NCBI GenBank assembly: GCA_002742695.1
Contig: DLUI01000059.1
Coordinates: 8,264-42,301 of the forward strand
Source of the DNA: Sulfuricurvum kujiense
GTDB lineage: Bacteria > Campylobacterota > Campylobacteria > Campylobacterales > Sulfurimonadaceae
Direction of reading: 5' to 3'
Length of the DNA: 34,038 nucleotides
In this document: piece after piece, positions 1 to 7,463 of the stretch
How positions within the stretch are numbered: the stretch's first letter is position 1
How the letters are laid out: every line of letters starts with the position of its first letter
Notes under the pieces: model-generated
What the model saw: only the letters and a program-made list of their open reading frames with translations
Told to the model about the DNA's origin: nothing
Database searches by the model: none
Made by a program: the position numbers and the translations under genes

Positions 1-551
1 GTAGCAATAGCGACCCATTTTTGATCCGTAGCTTCTTGACGCTCGATCACATAGCCGTTAATTTTTCCGTTCGGGTGCGGACGCCAGAGAAGTTTGGCAC
101 TGCGGGGCATATTGCCGACGCTTTGGAAAAAACTGATTGGTGCGATCATCGGCTGAGTCGCTACGAGCATGGTCTCGCTGGCAACCGATTCGCTCCCCTC
201 TTTGGTGATAGCCGAAAAGCGGTATTGGTACTCGCTTCCGGGTTTGAGATCGCTGTCGACGAAATGGGTTGCAAATCGGCTGTCGATCGTTGCAATCCGC
301 TGGAGTTTTTGATCCTCGGCACCGGGTGTGTTGCGATAGACGTAATAGCCGCTGACTCTCGGATCTTCAAGAGGTTTCCACTCGAACGCGATCGAGGTGA
401 TATCGGCGATAAACCCGTTCAACGACGGAGTCGGAAGTGTCGAGTCAATCGTGACGGCCTTAGGGGCTACGGGCTGAGGGACACAGCCGCTAAAGCTAAA
501 GAGACTCAGAGCTAAAGAGGCGCTCAATGCGTATCGGATCGATGAGTTCAT
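1..551 (-). CDS. Fibronectin type III-like lipoprotein, 3' end outside window
   Basis: Translating the minus strand from ATG at 549-551 gives an open frame to the window edge. It opens with a lipoprotein signal peptide: a charged start, a hydrophobic stretch, then a lipobox ending SFSGC at about residue 23, followed by a Pro-rich linker. The rest has the look of fibronectin type III repeats, with the FEWKPLEDPRVSGYYVYR pattern (Trp, then Gly-Tyr-x-Val-Tyr-Arg) and a second copy beginning near LLWRPHPNGKINGYVIER. The likely product is an outer-membrane or periplasmic surface lipoprotein with adhesive or scaffold modules; no specific ligand can be named. Its start codon lies 56 bases inside the end of the upstream pseudouridine synthase gene, so the two are probably co-transcribed and translationally coupled. 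Confidence 0.75.
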   Translation of the reverse strand, partial: MNSSIRYALSASLALSLFSFSGCVPQPVAPKAVTIDSTLPTPSLNGFIADITSIAFEWKPLEDPRVSGYYVYRNTPGAEDQKLQRIATIDSRFATHFVDSDLKPGSEYQYRFSAITKEGSESVASETMLVATQPMIAPISFFQSVGNMPRSAKLLWRPHPNGKINGYVIERQEATDQKWVAIA

Positions 552-1473
552 GCAATTCCTTTGAATCAAAATGTTTTTGTAAATAATCTTCTACCACATT
601 CCCCAACGGTGCGGTGAAATTCACCCGTTTTTGGGTCGTCGGATGGGTAAAATAGAGGTTATAAGCGTGAAGCAAGATACGTTCCATTTTATCGCTTTTT
701 GCCGAGGTTCCATAGAGATGATCGCCGATGATATGGCGGCTGATCGATTCGAGATGAACCCGAATCTGATGGGTACGTCCGGTGAAAAGTTTGCACGCGA
801 TCAGCTCTTCGGTCTCGTCATGACTCGGTAGGAGTTTGGCAAACGCAGTTTTGGCACTTTTGCCCGTTTCGCTGATTGCCATTTTAAGGCGATTGTGCGC
901 GCTTCGTCCGATCGGGCGGTCGATCACGGTGATCTCCTCTTTCATCGCAGGGGTAACGACGGCGAGATAAAAACGCCCCATCGTTTTGTCTTGAAGTTGC
1001 AAGGAGAGCGCTTCATGGGCTTCGTTGTTTTTGGCGATGACCATCGCGCCGCTCGTTCCTCGGTCGAGTCGATGGACGATTCCGTGACGCTCTTCGCCGC
1101 TGAGGGTCGAGAGGGCGATCCCTTTATGTTTAAGCCAATCAACAAGGGTCGGCTCTTTCACGCTCGGTGCAGGGTGGACGGTGAGAGAACTGGGTTTATT
1201 GATAACGAGGATATCGTCGTCTTCGAATAAAATCTCGACATCAAAATCGATTTTTTGTGCGGGGGTCGATTTTTGCTCAGGAAAGCGGATGGTGACTTTT
1301 TGAGAAGGTTTGAGTTTAAGCCCCGATTTGGCGGTTGCTTTGCCATCCACGCTAACGCAGTTTTGCTCGATGAGCTGTGCAATCTGATTACGGGTTTGAC
1401 CGAGTTGCTGGGTTAAAAAAACGTCTAAACGAACCGCTTCGTCTGTCGTAAATGTAGATTCTTCTTGTGTCAA
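496..1473 (-). CDS. rluD: RluD/RluA-family 23S rRNA pseudouridine synthase
   Basis: This 325-residue protein has the standard RluA-family layout: an N-terminal S4 RNA-binding domain (residues about 12-75, ending in a KVTIRF strand), then the catalytic domain. The signature HRLDRGTSG is present, with the catalytic aspartate directly after HRL. A later GRTHQIRVHL motif completes the family fingerprint. Such enzymes isomerise uridines in 23S rRNA (RluD: helix 69) in the cytoplasm. The S4 domain and the length fit RluD or RluC better than RluA, but the exact uridine target cannot be read from sequence, so the symbol is provisional. The gene is divergent from rodA and overlaps the downstream lipoprotein gene. 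Confidence 0.9.
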   Translation of the reverse strand: MTQEESTFTTDEAVRLDVFLTQQLGQTRNQIAQLIEQNCVSVDGKATAKSGLKLKPSQKVTIRFPEQKSTPAQKIDFDVEILFEDDDILVINKPSSLTVHPAPSVKEPTLVDWLKHKGIALSTLSGEERHGIVHRLDRGTSGAMVIAKNNEAHEALSLQLQDKTMGRFYLAVVTPAMKEEITVIDRPIGRSAHNRLKMAISETGKSAKTAFAKLLPSHDETEELIACKLFTGRTHQIRVHLESISRHIIGDHLYGTSAKSDKMERILLHAYNLYFTHPTTQKRVNFTAPLGNVVEDYLQKHFDSKELHELIDPIRIERLFSSESL

Positions 1474-1532
1474 AATGGGATGCCTTTTGGTATTGGGTCT
1501 GTGTACGTTAAAATAAAGTTATAAGCCCGCTA

Positions 1533-1559
1533 TGCTACAATTAGCAAAAATTAAAGAAG
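1533..1559 (+). promoter_or_regulatory. Extended -10 promoter and RBS of rodA
   Basis: In the 93-bp divergent gap, TGCTACAAT at 1533-1541 is an extended -10 element, and AAGGA at about 1555-1559 is a good ribosome binding site for the GTG start at 1567. No convincing -35 was seen, as is usual for extended -10 promoters. Confidence 0.45.
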
Positions 1560-1566
1560 GACCGTA

Positions 1567-2676
1567 GTGCTTAATATTGATCGCCGAATTTTAGCACATT
1601 TTGATTTCATAACGGTTATCTTATTGATTCCGCTCATATTCACTTCAGGTTGGCTTATTTACGAGATCCATCCGACCCTTGGACAAAAGCATACCGTTTA
1701 CGTGTTTGTCGGGATCGGTGTCTTTATTACCCTTTTTCTCCTCCCTATCCGTCGGCTGCTCTGGATGATCCCGATAGCCTATTGGACGAGTATTTTGCTC
1801 CTTATCGCCGTGGAGTTTGTAGGACATAGCCGTTTGGGAGCAAAGCGGTGGATCGAGATTCCGTTTATCCATTTTACCCTTCAGCCCTCGGAACTGCTAA
1901 AGCCCGCATTTGTCCTGATGCTCGCCTATCTTATCAACCGTAATCCCCCTCCGCGTGATGGATACCGACTCAAAGATTTTTTGAAACTCTCATTTTTTAT
2001 CATTATGCCGTTTTTTCTTATCGCCAAAGAACCCGATTTGGGGACGGCAACCGTTTTGGCGTTGTTAGGATTCGGTATCTTGTTTATCGTCGGTGTCCAT
2101 TGGAAAATATGGATCGGTTTGGCAGTCGCTTTTGTCATCTCCCTCCCGCTTATCTACACGCAGCTGCACGATTACCAAAAACAGCGGTTATATGATTTCG
2201 TCGGCGAAAAACCGAGCTACCACGTCGAGCAGTCGATTATCGCCGTCGGATCGGGGGGCTTTTTCGGTAAAAACAAAGAAGATGCGACCCAAACGCAAAT
2301 GAAGTTTCTCCCCATCGCATCGAGTGACTTTATTTTCGCCTACGTGGTGGAGCGTTTCGGATTTTTCGGGGCATTTTTACTCATCACCCTCTATGCCGCG
2401 CTGATTATCCATCTGCTCTTAATCGCCTTTTGGACGGAGGACTACTATATAAAAGTAGTCGCAGGGGGGTTATCGCTCCTCTTTTTCATTTATATGGCGG
2501 TTAACATCGCCATGACGATCGGATTTGCCCCCGTCGTCGGGGTTCCGCTCCCCATGTTTAGCTACGGAGGGAGCAGTTTTGTGAACTTTATGGTCATTTT
2601 GGCGATTTTGGAAAACCTCTTAGCCTATCGATTCCGATATCTTTACGGAGATACGGGTAAAAAAAGCTTCGTCTAA
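1567..2676 (+). CDS. rodA: Rod-shape peptidoglycan glycosyltransferase RodA (SEDS family)
   Basis: This 369-residue polytopic protein of the FtsW/RodA/SpoVE (SEDS) family polymerises lipid II glycan strands during lateral wall growth, together with a class B PBP. About ten hydrophobic segments are visible. Diagnostic stretches are the GAKRWIEIP and LQPSELLK region near residues 90-110, the AKEPDLGTA block near residue 155, and the C-terminal PLPMFSYGGSS motif (about residue 330). Length and the PLPMFSYGGSS wording favour RodA over FtsW. The start is GTG at 1567, supported by the AAGGA site 8 bases upstream. It is transcribed toward the tRNA that is the insertion site of the mobile element. 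Confidence 0.93.
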   Translation: MLNIDRRILAHFDFITVILLIPLIFTSGWLIYEIHPTLGQKHTVYVFVGIGVFITLFLLPIRRLLWMIPIAYWTSILLLIAVEFVGHSRLGAKRWIEIPFIHFTLQPSELLKPAFVLMLAYLINRNPPPRDGYRLKDFLKLSFFIIMPFFLIAKEPDLGTATVLALLGFGILFIVGVHWKIWIGLAVAFVISLPLIYTQLHDYQKQRLYDFVGEKPSYHVEQSIIAVGSGGFFGKNKEDATQTQMKFLPIASSDFIFAYVVERFGFFGAFLLITLYAALIIHLLLIAFWTEDYYIKVVAGGLSLLFFIYMAVNIAMTIGFAPVVGVPLPMFSYGGSSFVNFMVILAILENLLAYRFRYLYGDTGKKSFV

Positions 2677-2688
2677 TCAAAGAGCGTT

Positions 2689-2694
2689 TATAAT
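2689..2694 (+). promoter_or_regulatory. -10 element for the tRNA gene
   Basis: A perfect TATAAT lies 17 bases before the tRNA 5' end. It falls in the loop of an 8-bp inverted repeat (2679-2686 with 2697-2704, AAAGAGCG/CGCTCTTT) directly after the rodA stop. The repeat lacks a downstream T-run, so I do not call it a terminator. Confidence 0.5.
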
Positions 2695-2711
2695 TGCGCT
2701 CTTTCAAAAAT

Positions 2712-2787
2712 GGGTCAATAGTTCAGTGGTTAGAGCCCCCCGCTCATAACGGGGTTGTCGCAGGTTCAAATCCTGCTTGACCCACCA
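2712..2787 (+). tRNA. tRNA with CAU anticodon (Ile2 or elongator Met)
   Basis: A complete 76-nt cloverleaf ends in an encoded CCA. The acceptor stem is GGGTCAA/TTGACCC, the anticodon stem CCCCG/CGGGG encloses the loop CTCATAA (anticodon CAT), and the T arm GCAGG-TTCAAAT-CCTGC is intact. The AGTGGTTAGAGC D-arm and the GTCGC variable region resemble bacterial tRNA-Ile2, whose C34 is converted to lysidine by TilS, more than elongator tRNA-Met. I cannot settle the identity from sequence alone. Its 3' 46 bases plus one base downstream are repeated at 20764-20810, marking it as the attachment site of the element. Confidence 0.93.
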
Positions 2788-2788
2788 C
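2742..2788 (+). repeat. attL: 47-bp core within tRNA 3' half
   Basis: Identical over 47 bases to 20764-20810. It begins at the anticodon loop (GCTCATAAC...) and ends one base after the CCA. The base after each copy differs (C here, A at the right copy), which fixes the edge. Confidence 0.9.
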
Positions 2789-2801
2789 CTCCAAATCTCC
2801 T

Positions 2802-2928
2802 GCATAACGTACTTTCAAGCTGTTTTTCTATCATATGAACTATGGGTATTTTTGTTTGGGTACCGAGTTAGGTACCGACTTTCGTCTTTAAATGGGTCTT
2901 ATCTATTCAATTTATGGCATAACGTACT
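2802..2928 (+). repeat. Putative integrase arm-type sites near attL
   Basis: Two direct copies of GCATAACGTACT occur at 2802-2813 and 2917-2928. Between them, 2858-2881 carries a tandem GGTACCGA motif that recurs with a single mismatch at 20637-20660 near the other end. In the excised circle both GGTACCGA blocks would flank the attP core at about 70 and 104 bp, the geometry expected of integrase or excisionase arm sites. Function is inferred. Confidence 0.5.
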
Positions 2929-2929
2929 A

Positions 2930-3362
2930 AACCAATAAAATAATTGTTTGATCTTCATGTAACAAAAAACTGTCATATTTTAATGAGTATTTTTATTAAA
3001 TATATATGTATTGCGTCTTTTAACCCTAAAAAAGTAGCATTATAAATGCCACGGCGCGAAAGTTCCCGCAGGGAAACGTGCCGGGGAAACAAGCGGTAGC
3101 GCGTTAGCTGTGGTCGAAGAGTTTAGGGAAGTTTTGAAAATACGGGCTTTTCGTGTTCCCTTGTCTTTTCAGGGGATCCGCTTCGCGGGGCTTTGAGTGC
3201 GAGAGGCTTCGCTCTCTTGGGTCGGCTTTGCCGCCCTCCCTCCGGGGGTTCTCCCGTCGCTTTGCTCCTCTCTGGGGGTTTCCCCCAGCCCCCCTAGTGA
3301 AATAGTGTAGGTAAGCGCTAAGAAAATACTATCAGTTTTTGATGCTCCGTAGCCAGGACAAG
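2930..3362. other. Gene-free region: AT-rich block, then GC-rich hairpin cluster
   Basis: No credible ORF lies between the att arm sites and the repressor gene. An AT-rich block (2930-3046), with a possible promoter TTTAAC (3019-3024), 16 bp, TATAAA (3041-3046), gives way to an unusually GC-rich block (about 3047-3300). Hairpins include TTCCC-GCA-GGGAA near 3063-3075, CCGC-TTC-GCGG at 3178-3188, GAGAG-GCTTCG-CTCTC at 3201-3216, CGGC-TTT-GCCG at 3223-3233 and CTGGGGG-TTT-CCCCCAG at 3272-3288. CCACGGC near 3049 can pair with GCTGTGG near 3109. It may be a replication origin of the excised form, a single-strand origin, or a structured RNA; none can be proven here. The last hairpin lacks a T-run, so it is not a typical terminator of the repressor gene. 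Confidence 0.5.
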
Positions 3363-3818
3363 TTAGGTATTTTTTTCATCGGCTTTTTCCCTGAACATAG
3401 CAATAATTCCTGTAAGCGTATTTTTTAATTCCTGTGACTGTATAAGGCCGCCATGTTTAGCGATGTATATGTAAGCTTCTTCAATTTCTCCAGCTGTTTG
3501 GGCAGCGTCAATTTCAACACCTTCTTCTGCATTCGATTTTGGTGGTCTTGGTAGAATATAACCAACCTTCGATAGATCATTATTTCGATATGCGATTAGA
3601 GCTTCTGTAAGTTCTGGCATCAATACAGGCTTAAATACGCTGTTTAAATCGACATTTTTTTTCAGTAGAAAAATAATTATTGGCTCATATTGAAAAGAGT
3701 CGCGTGCTATCCAGTTCGTCAATGCACCATATTTGATTTCAAGCTCTTCAGCCAATTGTTTATCCGTTTTTATTCCGGTTTTCTCTTTGATAATGTCGAG
3801 TAAAAGCCTTGTACTCAT
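3363..3818 (-). CDS. CI-like phage-type repressor
   Basis: In this 151-residue protein the first 70 residues resemble the bacteriophage CI repressor helix-turn-helix domain: LLLDIIKEKTGIKTDKQLAEELEIKYGALTNW reads as helix, recognition helix and the Trp-Ile typical of this family (split here as LLLDIIKEKTG then TDKQLAEELEIKYGALTNW). The rest is helical and lacks the Ser-Lys peptidase domain of LexA/lambda CI, so induction by RecA cleavage is unlikely. It is divergent from the transfer operon. The operators between them (3851-3905), repeated before the replication operon, are its probable targets. It would keep the integrated element quiet. Confidence 0.75.
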   Translation of the reverse strand: MSTRLLLDIIKEKTGIKTDKQLAEELEIKYGALTNWIARDSFQYEPIIIFLLKKNVDLNSVFKPVLMPELTEALIAYRNNDLSKVGYILPRPPKSNAEEGVEIDAAQTAGEIEEAYIYIAKHGGLIQSQELKNTLTGIIAMFREKADEKNT

Positions 3819-3850
3819 CTTCTTACCTTGTGTCTTTGTTGTATGTAACT

Positions 3851-3937
3851 ATATCACGAAGATATTTAAATTAATCTCTTGACATACATATATCATAACG
3901 ATATAATTAAATATATCATAATGACTAAAATAGGAGG
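3851..3937 (+). promoter_or_regulatory. Repressor-controlled promoter and operators of the transfer operon
   Basis: A perfect sigma-70 promoter is visible: TTGACA at 3879-3884, a 17-bp spacer, and TATAAT at 3902-3907. Operator 1 is ATATC-N5-GATAT at 3851-3865, upstream of the -35. Operator 2 is TATATC-N5-GATATA at 3889-3905, lying over the spacer and -10. A half site TATATC with a degenerate right arm is at 3912-3928. AGGAGG at about 3932-3937 is the ribosome binding site for ATG 3942. Operator placement predicts repression by occlusion. The same arrangement recurs at 10951-11010. Confidence 0.8.
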
Positions 3938-3941
3938 ACAA

Positions 3942-4154
3942 ATGGGAGTTGTATATAACAAATTGTATCAAAAATACAACTGTAGTGTACTTAATACAGC
4001 TGAAGTTGCAGCTGAATTAAACATTTCAACGCAAACTTTGAAACGGAGAGTGAAAGAGGGGAAGATGGTGACGCCGCTTGAAACAAGAGTTGGGCGCTCA
4101 TTGCAATGGTCACTGATTGATATTGCTAAATATTTAGGGGACAAAGATGAATAA
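3942..4154 (+). CDS. Small helix-turn-helix DNA-binding protein (excisionase/MerR-like)
   Basis: I start this at ATG 3942, behind an AGGAGG site, because upstream in-frame starts lie inside the promoter. The 70-residue product contains an AEVAAELNISTQTLKRRVKEG helix-turn-helix (read as AEVAAELNIS then TQTLKRRVKEG) followed by RVGRSLQWSLIDIAKYL, the winged tail seen in AlpA/Xis/MerR-type small regulators. As first gene of the long operon it may be an excisionase or an activator of element genes. It overlaps the next gene by 8 bases. Which of the two roles applies cannot be told from sequence. Confidence 0.7.
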   Translation: MGVVYNKLYQKYNCSVLNTAEVAAELNISTQTLKRRVKEGKMVTPLETRVGRSLQWSLIDIAKYLGDKDE

Positions 4155-5085
4155 GCAGATCAAAATATTTGACGGTGTTTCGTTGTATTGGTTCTCGCGA
4201 TCAAAAGACGCGACATTAGATGCCGAAACAAAAAAAATCACTACGTTGATCAATGGGGAAGCATACACCCAAAAATTTTACGTAGTTAGTAAGTTTGAGC
4301 TTTTTCAATTCACCAAATATCTTCTTCCAGTTCTTGCGATTGTAACAAACGATTATTCGATTTCAATTAAAAATGAAGTCGCTTTAATTATGGCTGCTCT
4401 TACGATCATTGTATGGCAAAGATACCGCCTTGCTGATCCTAAGGTTAAGATCGTAGTTGCTTTAATAGTTACGGCTATCGTGCCGATCATCGGGATCCCG
4501 ACAATGACACTCGCCTTTTTGATGAAAAGCTACATGGGCATATTGACGGCGATTGTTGCATATGAGATTGTTTTAGCTATCGCAGCTAAAGAGTGGAATT
4601 TCATGCAAAAAGTAGGGATCAATGGCTTGCCAAAATTCTTTGGCCACTATTTCAGCTGCAGATCAGAAGAGCTTGAAAAACACAAAACAAAAATTGCGGC
4701 GAAAATCAAACGTAATGTTCAGATTGCTGCTGCGTTGATTGGCTTCATCGGATTGGCCGGTCTGACTTACAGCGGCGCTGAATCTTATCGTGAACATCAG
4801 AAACATACGGCATATATGAGTGAACAGAAACAATACCTAGATATGCAAGCGATGAAGCATCAAGCAGAGCAGAACGGATCGGCTCAGATCGTTATCGAAC
4901 TAAAAAAAGAAGTTTTGCCGGCAGCAACACAACAATTAAATGATACGCTAGGTATTACACCATCTTTCACGGAGACAAAAACGATTACTTACCCGTGGGA
5001 TAAGGGCTATCGCATGGGCGGTACATGGGTTTTCCGTGACGGTAAAGTTATCTCCGAAAGAATCACCGGGCGGACAGCACAATGA
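4147..5085 (+). CDS. Polytopic membrane protein of the transfer operon, unknown family
   Basis: I do not recognise a family for this 312-residue protein. A soluble N-terminus of about 55 residues is followed by hydrophobic segments near residues 57-70, 78-92, 100-125 and 127-150, a basic amphipathic stretch (KHKTKIAAKIKRN), another transmembrane segment near 196-214 (AALIGFIGLAGLTY), and a C-terminal region of about 95 residues that should be outside the cytoplasm. It overlaps genes on both sides by a few bases, so it is translated as part of one operon with the DNA-binding gene and the DotA-like gene. A membrane role in DNA transfer or exclusion is only inferred from context. Confidence 0.7.
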   Translation: MNKQIKIFDGVSLYWFSRSKDATLDAETKKITTLINGEAYTQKFYVVSKFELFQFTKYLLPVLAIVTNDYSISIKNEVALIMAALTIIVWQRYRLADPKVKIVVALIVTAIVPIIGIPTMTLAFLMKSYMGILTAIVAYEIVLAIAAKEWNFMQKVGINGLPKFFGHYFSCRSEELEKHKTKIAAKIKRNVQIAAALIGFIGLAGLTYSGAESYREHQKHTAYMSEQKQYLDMQAMKHQAEQNGSAQIVIELKKEVLPAATQQLNDTLGITPSFTETKTITYPWDKGYRMGGTWVFRDGKVISERITGRTAQ

Positions 5086-5678
5086 AATCGTTAATTTTGG
5101 CGATTATCACCACAACGGTGCTCGGCGCAGCGGATACAACTCGCAACGTCGATTCGCTGGCTGTAGCTCCTGAATTCACCGGAAACTGTGCTAGTATCGT
5201 CTCTTTTGCCCTTGGGCAAAAACCGGCTTTGGCATCAGACGACTATTATGTGGAATCTGCGGTCGACGTCTCACAAGATATGAAAGTATCATGGAATATT
5301 GGCAGTGCTGGATCGTTCGATGGAGACGGGAGAGTTGGAAAAATTACATCAGATGCAAATTGTTTGCGTCCTGAAGTGATCGAAGATCGTGTCAAAGATA
5401 AGGTGAGCTATTATCAAAAATTGCTCGCCTATCGTCAGAAGAGAAAACAACCAGCGACAAATATTTGGATGATTTCACATTTCAAACCGACAAGAAAACT
5501 GCAAATAGTTTCTTCGGCGATTTTATTGCTGAGATTGAAGATCCATATTTATCAGCACAAATGCTTATTGTATGGGGGTTCATATTTTTGTCATTGGTAT
5601 ATTTGGGCGGCGACTTTATGGTTTATACATTGGCAAAGGGGACAGATTCCGAAGTCACGACAAGAACGAGTGGGTTAG
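5082..5678 (+). CDS. N-terminal exported part of DotA/TraY-like protein, probably frameshifted
   Basis: The frame opens with ATGA overlap to the upstream gene and encodes a clear signal peptide (MKSLILAIITTTVLGA) followed by an exported region with cysteines near residues 36 and 105. Up to about codon 119 it reads as normal protein. After about 5444 its composition changes to low-quality sequence (for example IWAATLWFIHWQRG), because from there the adjacent frame carries the true coding signal. The adjacent frame is open from 5402 and merges into the 5465-7336 ORF. A -1 shift near the AAAA run at 5444-5447 would yield one 751-residue protein spanning 5082-7336. It is therefore either a frameshift mutation, a sequence error or a programmed shift. 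Confidence 0.6.
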   Translation: MKSLILAIITTTVLGAADTTRNVDSLAVAPEFTGNCASIVSFALGQKPALASDDYYVESAVDVSQDMKVSWNIGSAGSFDGDGRVGKITSDANCLRPEVIEDRVKDKVSYYQKLLAYRQKRKQPATNIWMISHFKPTRKLQIVSSAILLLRLKIHIYQHKCLLYGGSYFCHWYIWAATLWFIHWQRGQIPKSRQERVG

Positions 5679-7336
5679 AGGTCGCACATAGATTTGCAAT
5701 GGGCTTGCCACTCTTCTTTATACTATATGTTCCCGCCTCTTCCCTGACAACAAGGGGGCAAGATCTTTTTGCATGGTGTGTTGCGAATAGCACAACATTG
5801 GCAAACGGGCTCGTCAATAAGGTTCATGTGGCAAATGCAAAATACTCGATCAAAGAGATTTCAAGCAGCACCGGGAGCACTGCAAACGACCTTGAAAAAA
5901 AAGTAAGAGGGTTTGTTCTTCTGCAAGAACAAGCAAGTATTAATAAAGACATTCTAGACAGCTGTATGCAGTCTTACAACATTGCAGAGCTTAAAGAGCT
6001 ACGAAAAGGGGAATCGGATTTAATCTTCCCCCCATCACCGTCCGAAGTCGGGCGTAGCCGCGCCGAGTTTGAATATGCGTATGTGCCAAATCGTATGGAT
6101 CAGTACGGGTCAAATACCAATACACGACCAAATTATTTTAGCGTAGAAACGTGTGCTGCTGCCGAAGGCGCATATCGTAATTATTTGGTTCAAAAACCGA
6201 AACTCGAAGCCTATTTCAAAAAATTAACTGAGTTTAGCGAAGAGAAGCTCAAATACATTGTTTCAAGTGGTATGCAAAAAAATATTACGATGGGGTGGAC
6301 ATCGATTGCCCTTTTACCGGCGCAACAAGCAATGCAATCACAAACGTCGATGATCGATTCACAAATCGACAAAAGTGCGTGGGACAACGTTGAATTCGAT
6401 TTTTCTGCAACCGGTTTCGAGAAGCTTCAAAATTCATATCAAAATTTCAGTTTTTCACGATCCATCGAGTCGTTTACACAACGAACGGCATATTTATTCG
6501 TTCCAGGTGCTACAGGTGTTTATACAACATTCAATGGTGTATCAGAAGCATTGGTTTCTATTGCGGCTGCTCCAGCGGAGATAGTTGCTTCTAGAGCTGA
6601 AAAAGTAGTCGATACAGCTTCAAGTGCTGCAAGTTCAGTCCCCGTAATCGGAGGGCTTCTCTCTGCCGGCGTATCAATTGTCGGCGGTGTTGCTGTTGCA
6701 GGTGTAATGAAGTCTATTGCACTTGGAAAAGTGATTATGCAAAACATTTCACCATATTACATAGCAACTGAAGCGGCTCGGATTATGGTGCAATCACTCG
6801 TATATATTATCCCAATGTTAGTTACTGCAGTAGTTATAGCATGGTGGTACATTGAGGTTTTTGCGTATATGTTGTCGATCCCATTCGCCGCAGCTTATGC
6901 TTTCGGCGAAAACGCAAAAGCTAATATTCTACAATTCGTGGTCAAAGGGGTAGGAATTGCCTTTAAGCCAATGCTCATTGTGATATCGGTGTTCTTAGCT
7001 GTCAAAGGTGCGGCGTTATTCGAGTCAATCTCAAGTGGGATGATCACAACGCAAGAGCTTGCAATGATGTCACAAGCCAACTCGGTACTTGATAAAACAA
7101 ATTGGACAACAGATAATCCGTTAGACGGTTGGGGGCAATGGCTTGGATCCGCAATGAAAGCCGGGATGATTCAAGGTGTGCTGTTTATCGCAGTCGCAAT
7201 CACAAAAACCTTTCTAATTTCGGGCGTAATACTTAAATTGCCCGGCTTCATGCTTGGTCTTTTTAATATTAATTCCGATGGAAACGGAGGTGAAGCAATC
7301 GCAAACAAAATTTCAACAGTGACAAAGGGGATCTAG
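5465..7336 (+). CDS. DotA/TraY/TraG-like polytopic transfer protein, main part
   Basis: The frame has two early transmembrane segments (residues about 32-53 and 75-92), a long presumably periplasmic region (about 100-390), a Gly/Ala-rich stretch, and a C-terminal cluster of four to five membrane segments (about 435-475, 490-520, 575-605). The WWYIEVFAYMLSIPFAAAYA block followed by KPMLIVISVFLAVKG resembles DotA/TraY proteins of IncI/Dot-type type IV secretion systems; I judge that from pattern memory only. The listed start is a TTG without a good ribosome binding site, so translation probably enters by continuation from the 5082 frame. No VirB4 or coupling ATPase is nearby, so on its own it cannot form a transfer machine. 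Confidence 0.6.
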   Translation: MDDFTFQTDKKTANSFFGDFIAEIEDPYLSAQMLIVWGFIFLSLVYLGGDFMVYTLAKGTDSEVTTRTSGLEVAHRFAMGLPLFFILYVPASSLTTRGQDLFAWCVANSTTLANGLVNKVHVANAKYSIKEISSSTGSTANDLEKKVRGFVLLQEQASINKDILDSCMQSYNIAELKELRKGESDLIFPPSPSEVGRSRAEFEYAYVPNRMDQYGSNTNTRPNYFSVETCAAAEGAYRNYLVQKPKLEAYFKKLTEFSEEKLKYIVSSGMQKNITMGWTSIALLPAQQAMQSQTSMIDSQIDKSAWDNVEFDFSATGFEKLQNSYQNFSFSRSIESFTQRTAYLFVPGATGVYTTFNGVSEALVSIAAAPAEIVASRAEKVVDTASSAASSVPVIGGLLSAGVSIVGGVAVAGVMKSIALGKVIMQNISPYYIATEAARIMVQSLVYIIPMLVTAVVIAWWYIEVFAYMLSIPFAAAYAFGENAKANILQFVVKGVGIAFKPMLIVISVFLAVKGAALFESISSGMITTQELAMMSQANSVLDKTNWTTDNPLDGWGQWLGSAMKAGMIQGVLFIAVAITKTFLISGVILKLPGFMLGLFNINSDGNGGEAIANKISTVTKGI

Positions 7337-7337
7337 T

Positions 7338-7448
7338 ATGTTTAAGATCGATACTAAAAGAATAGTGTGGTGGCTCATTAAAAGAGCTTTAATTATATTT
7401 GGGATCTCAGTGATCTCAATGATGCTGTTTATGCGATTTGCAATTTAA
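7338..7448 (+). CDS. Small single-pass membrane protein, 36 aa
   Basis: ATG 7338 directly follows the stop of the DotA-like gene. The product has a basic N-terminus (MFKIDTKR) and one hydrophobic segment (ALIIFGISVISMMLF) ending RFAI. Its position, tightly packed between two operon genes, favours a real small subunit, but no family is recognisable and no strong ribosome binding site is seen. Confidence 0.45.
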   Translation: MFKIDTKRIVWWLIKRALIIFGISVISMMLFMRFAI

Positions 7449-7463
7449 TAAAAAAGGGAAAAC

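Noticed and set aside
21-515. Long plus-strand open frame
   Set aside because: The minus strand carries a lipoprotein with lipobox and Fn3 pattern over the same bases; the plus-strand translation has no recognisable domain and is a shadow.
3272-3288. Rho-independent terminator of the repressor gene
   Set aside because: The CTGGGGG/CCCCCAG stem is strong but no T-run follows it on the minus strand, so I treat it as part of the structured block.
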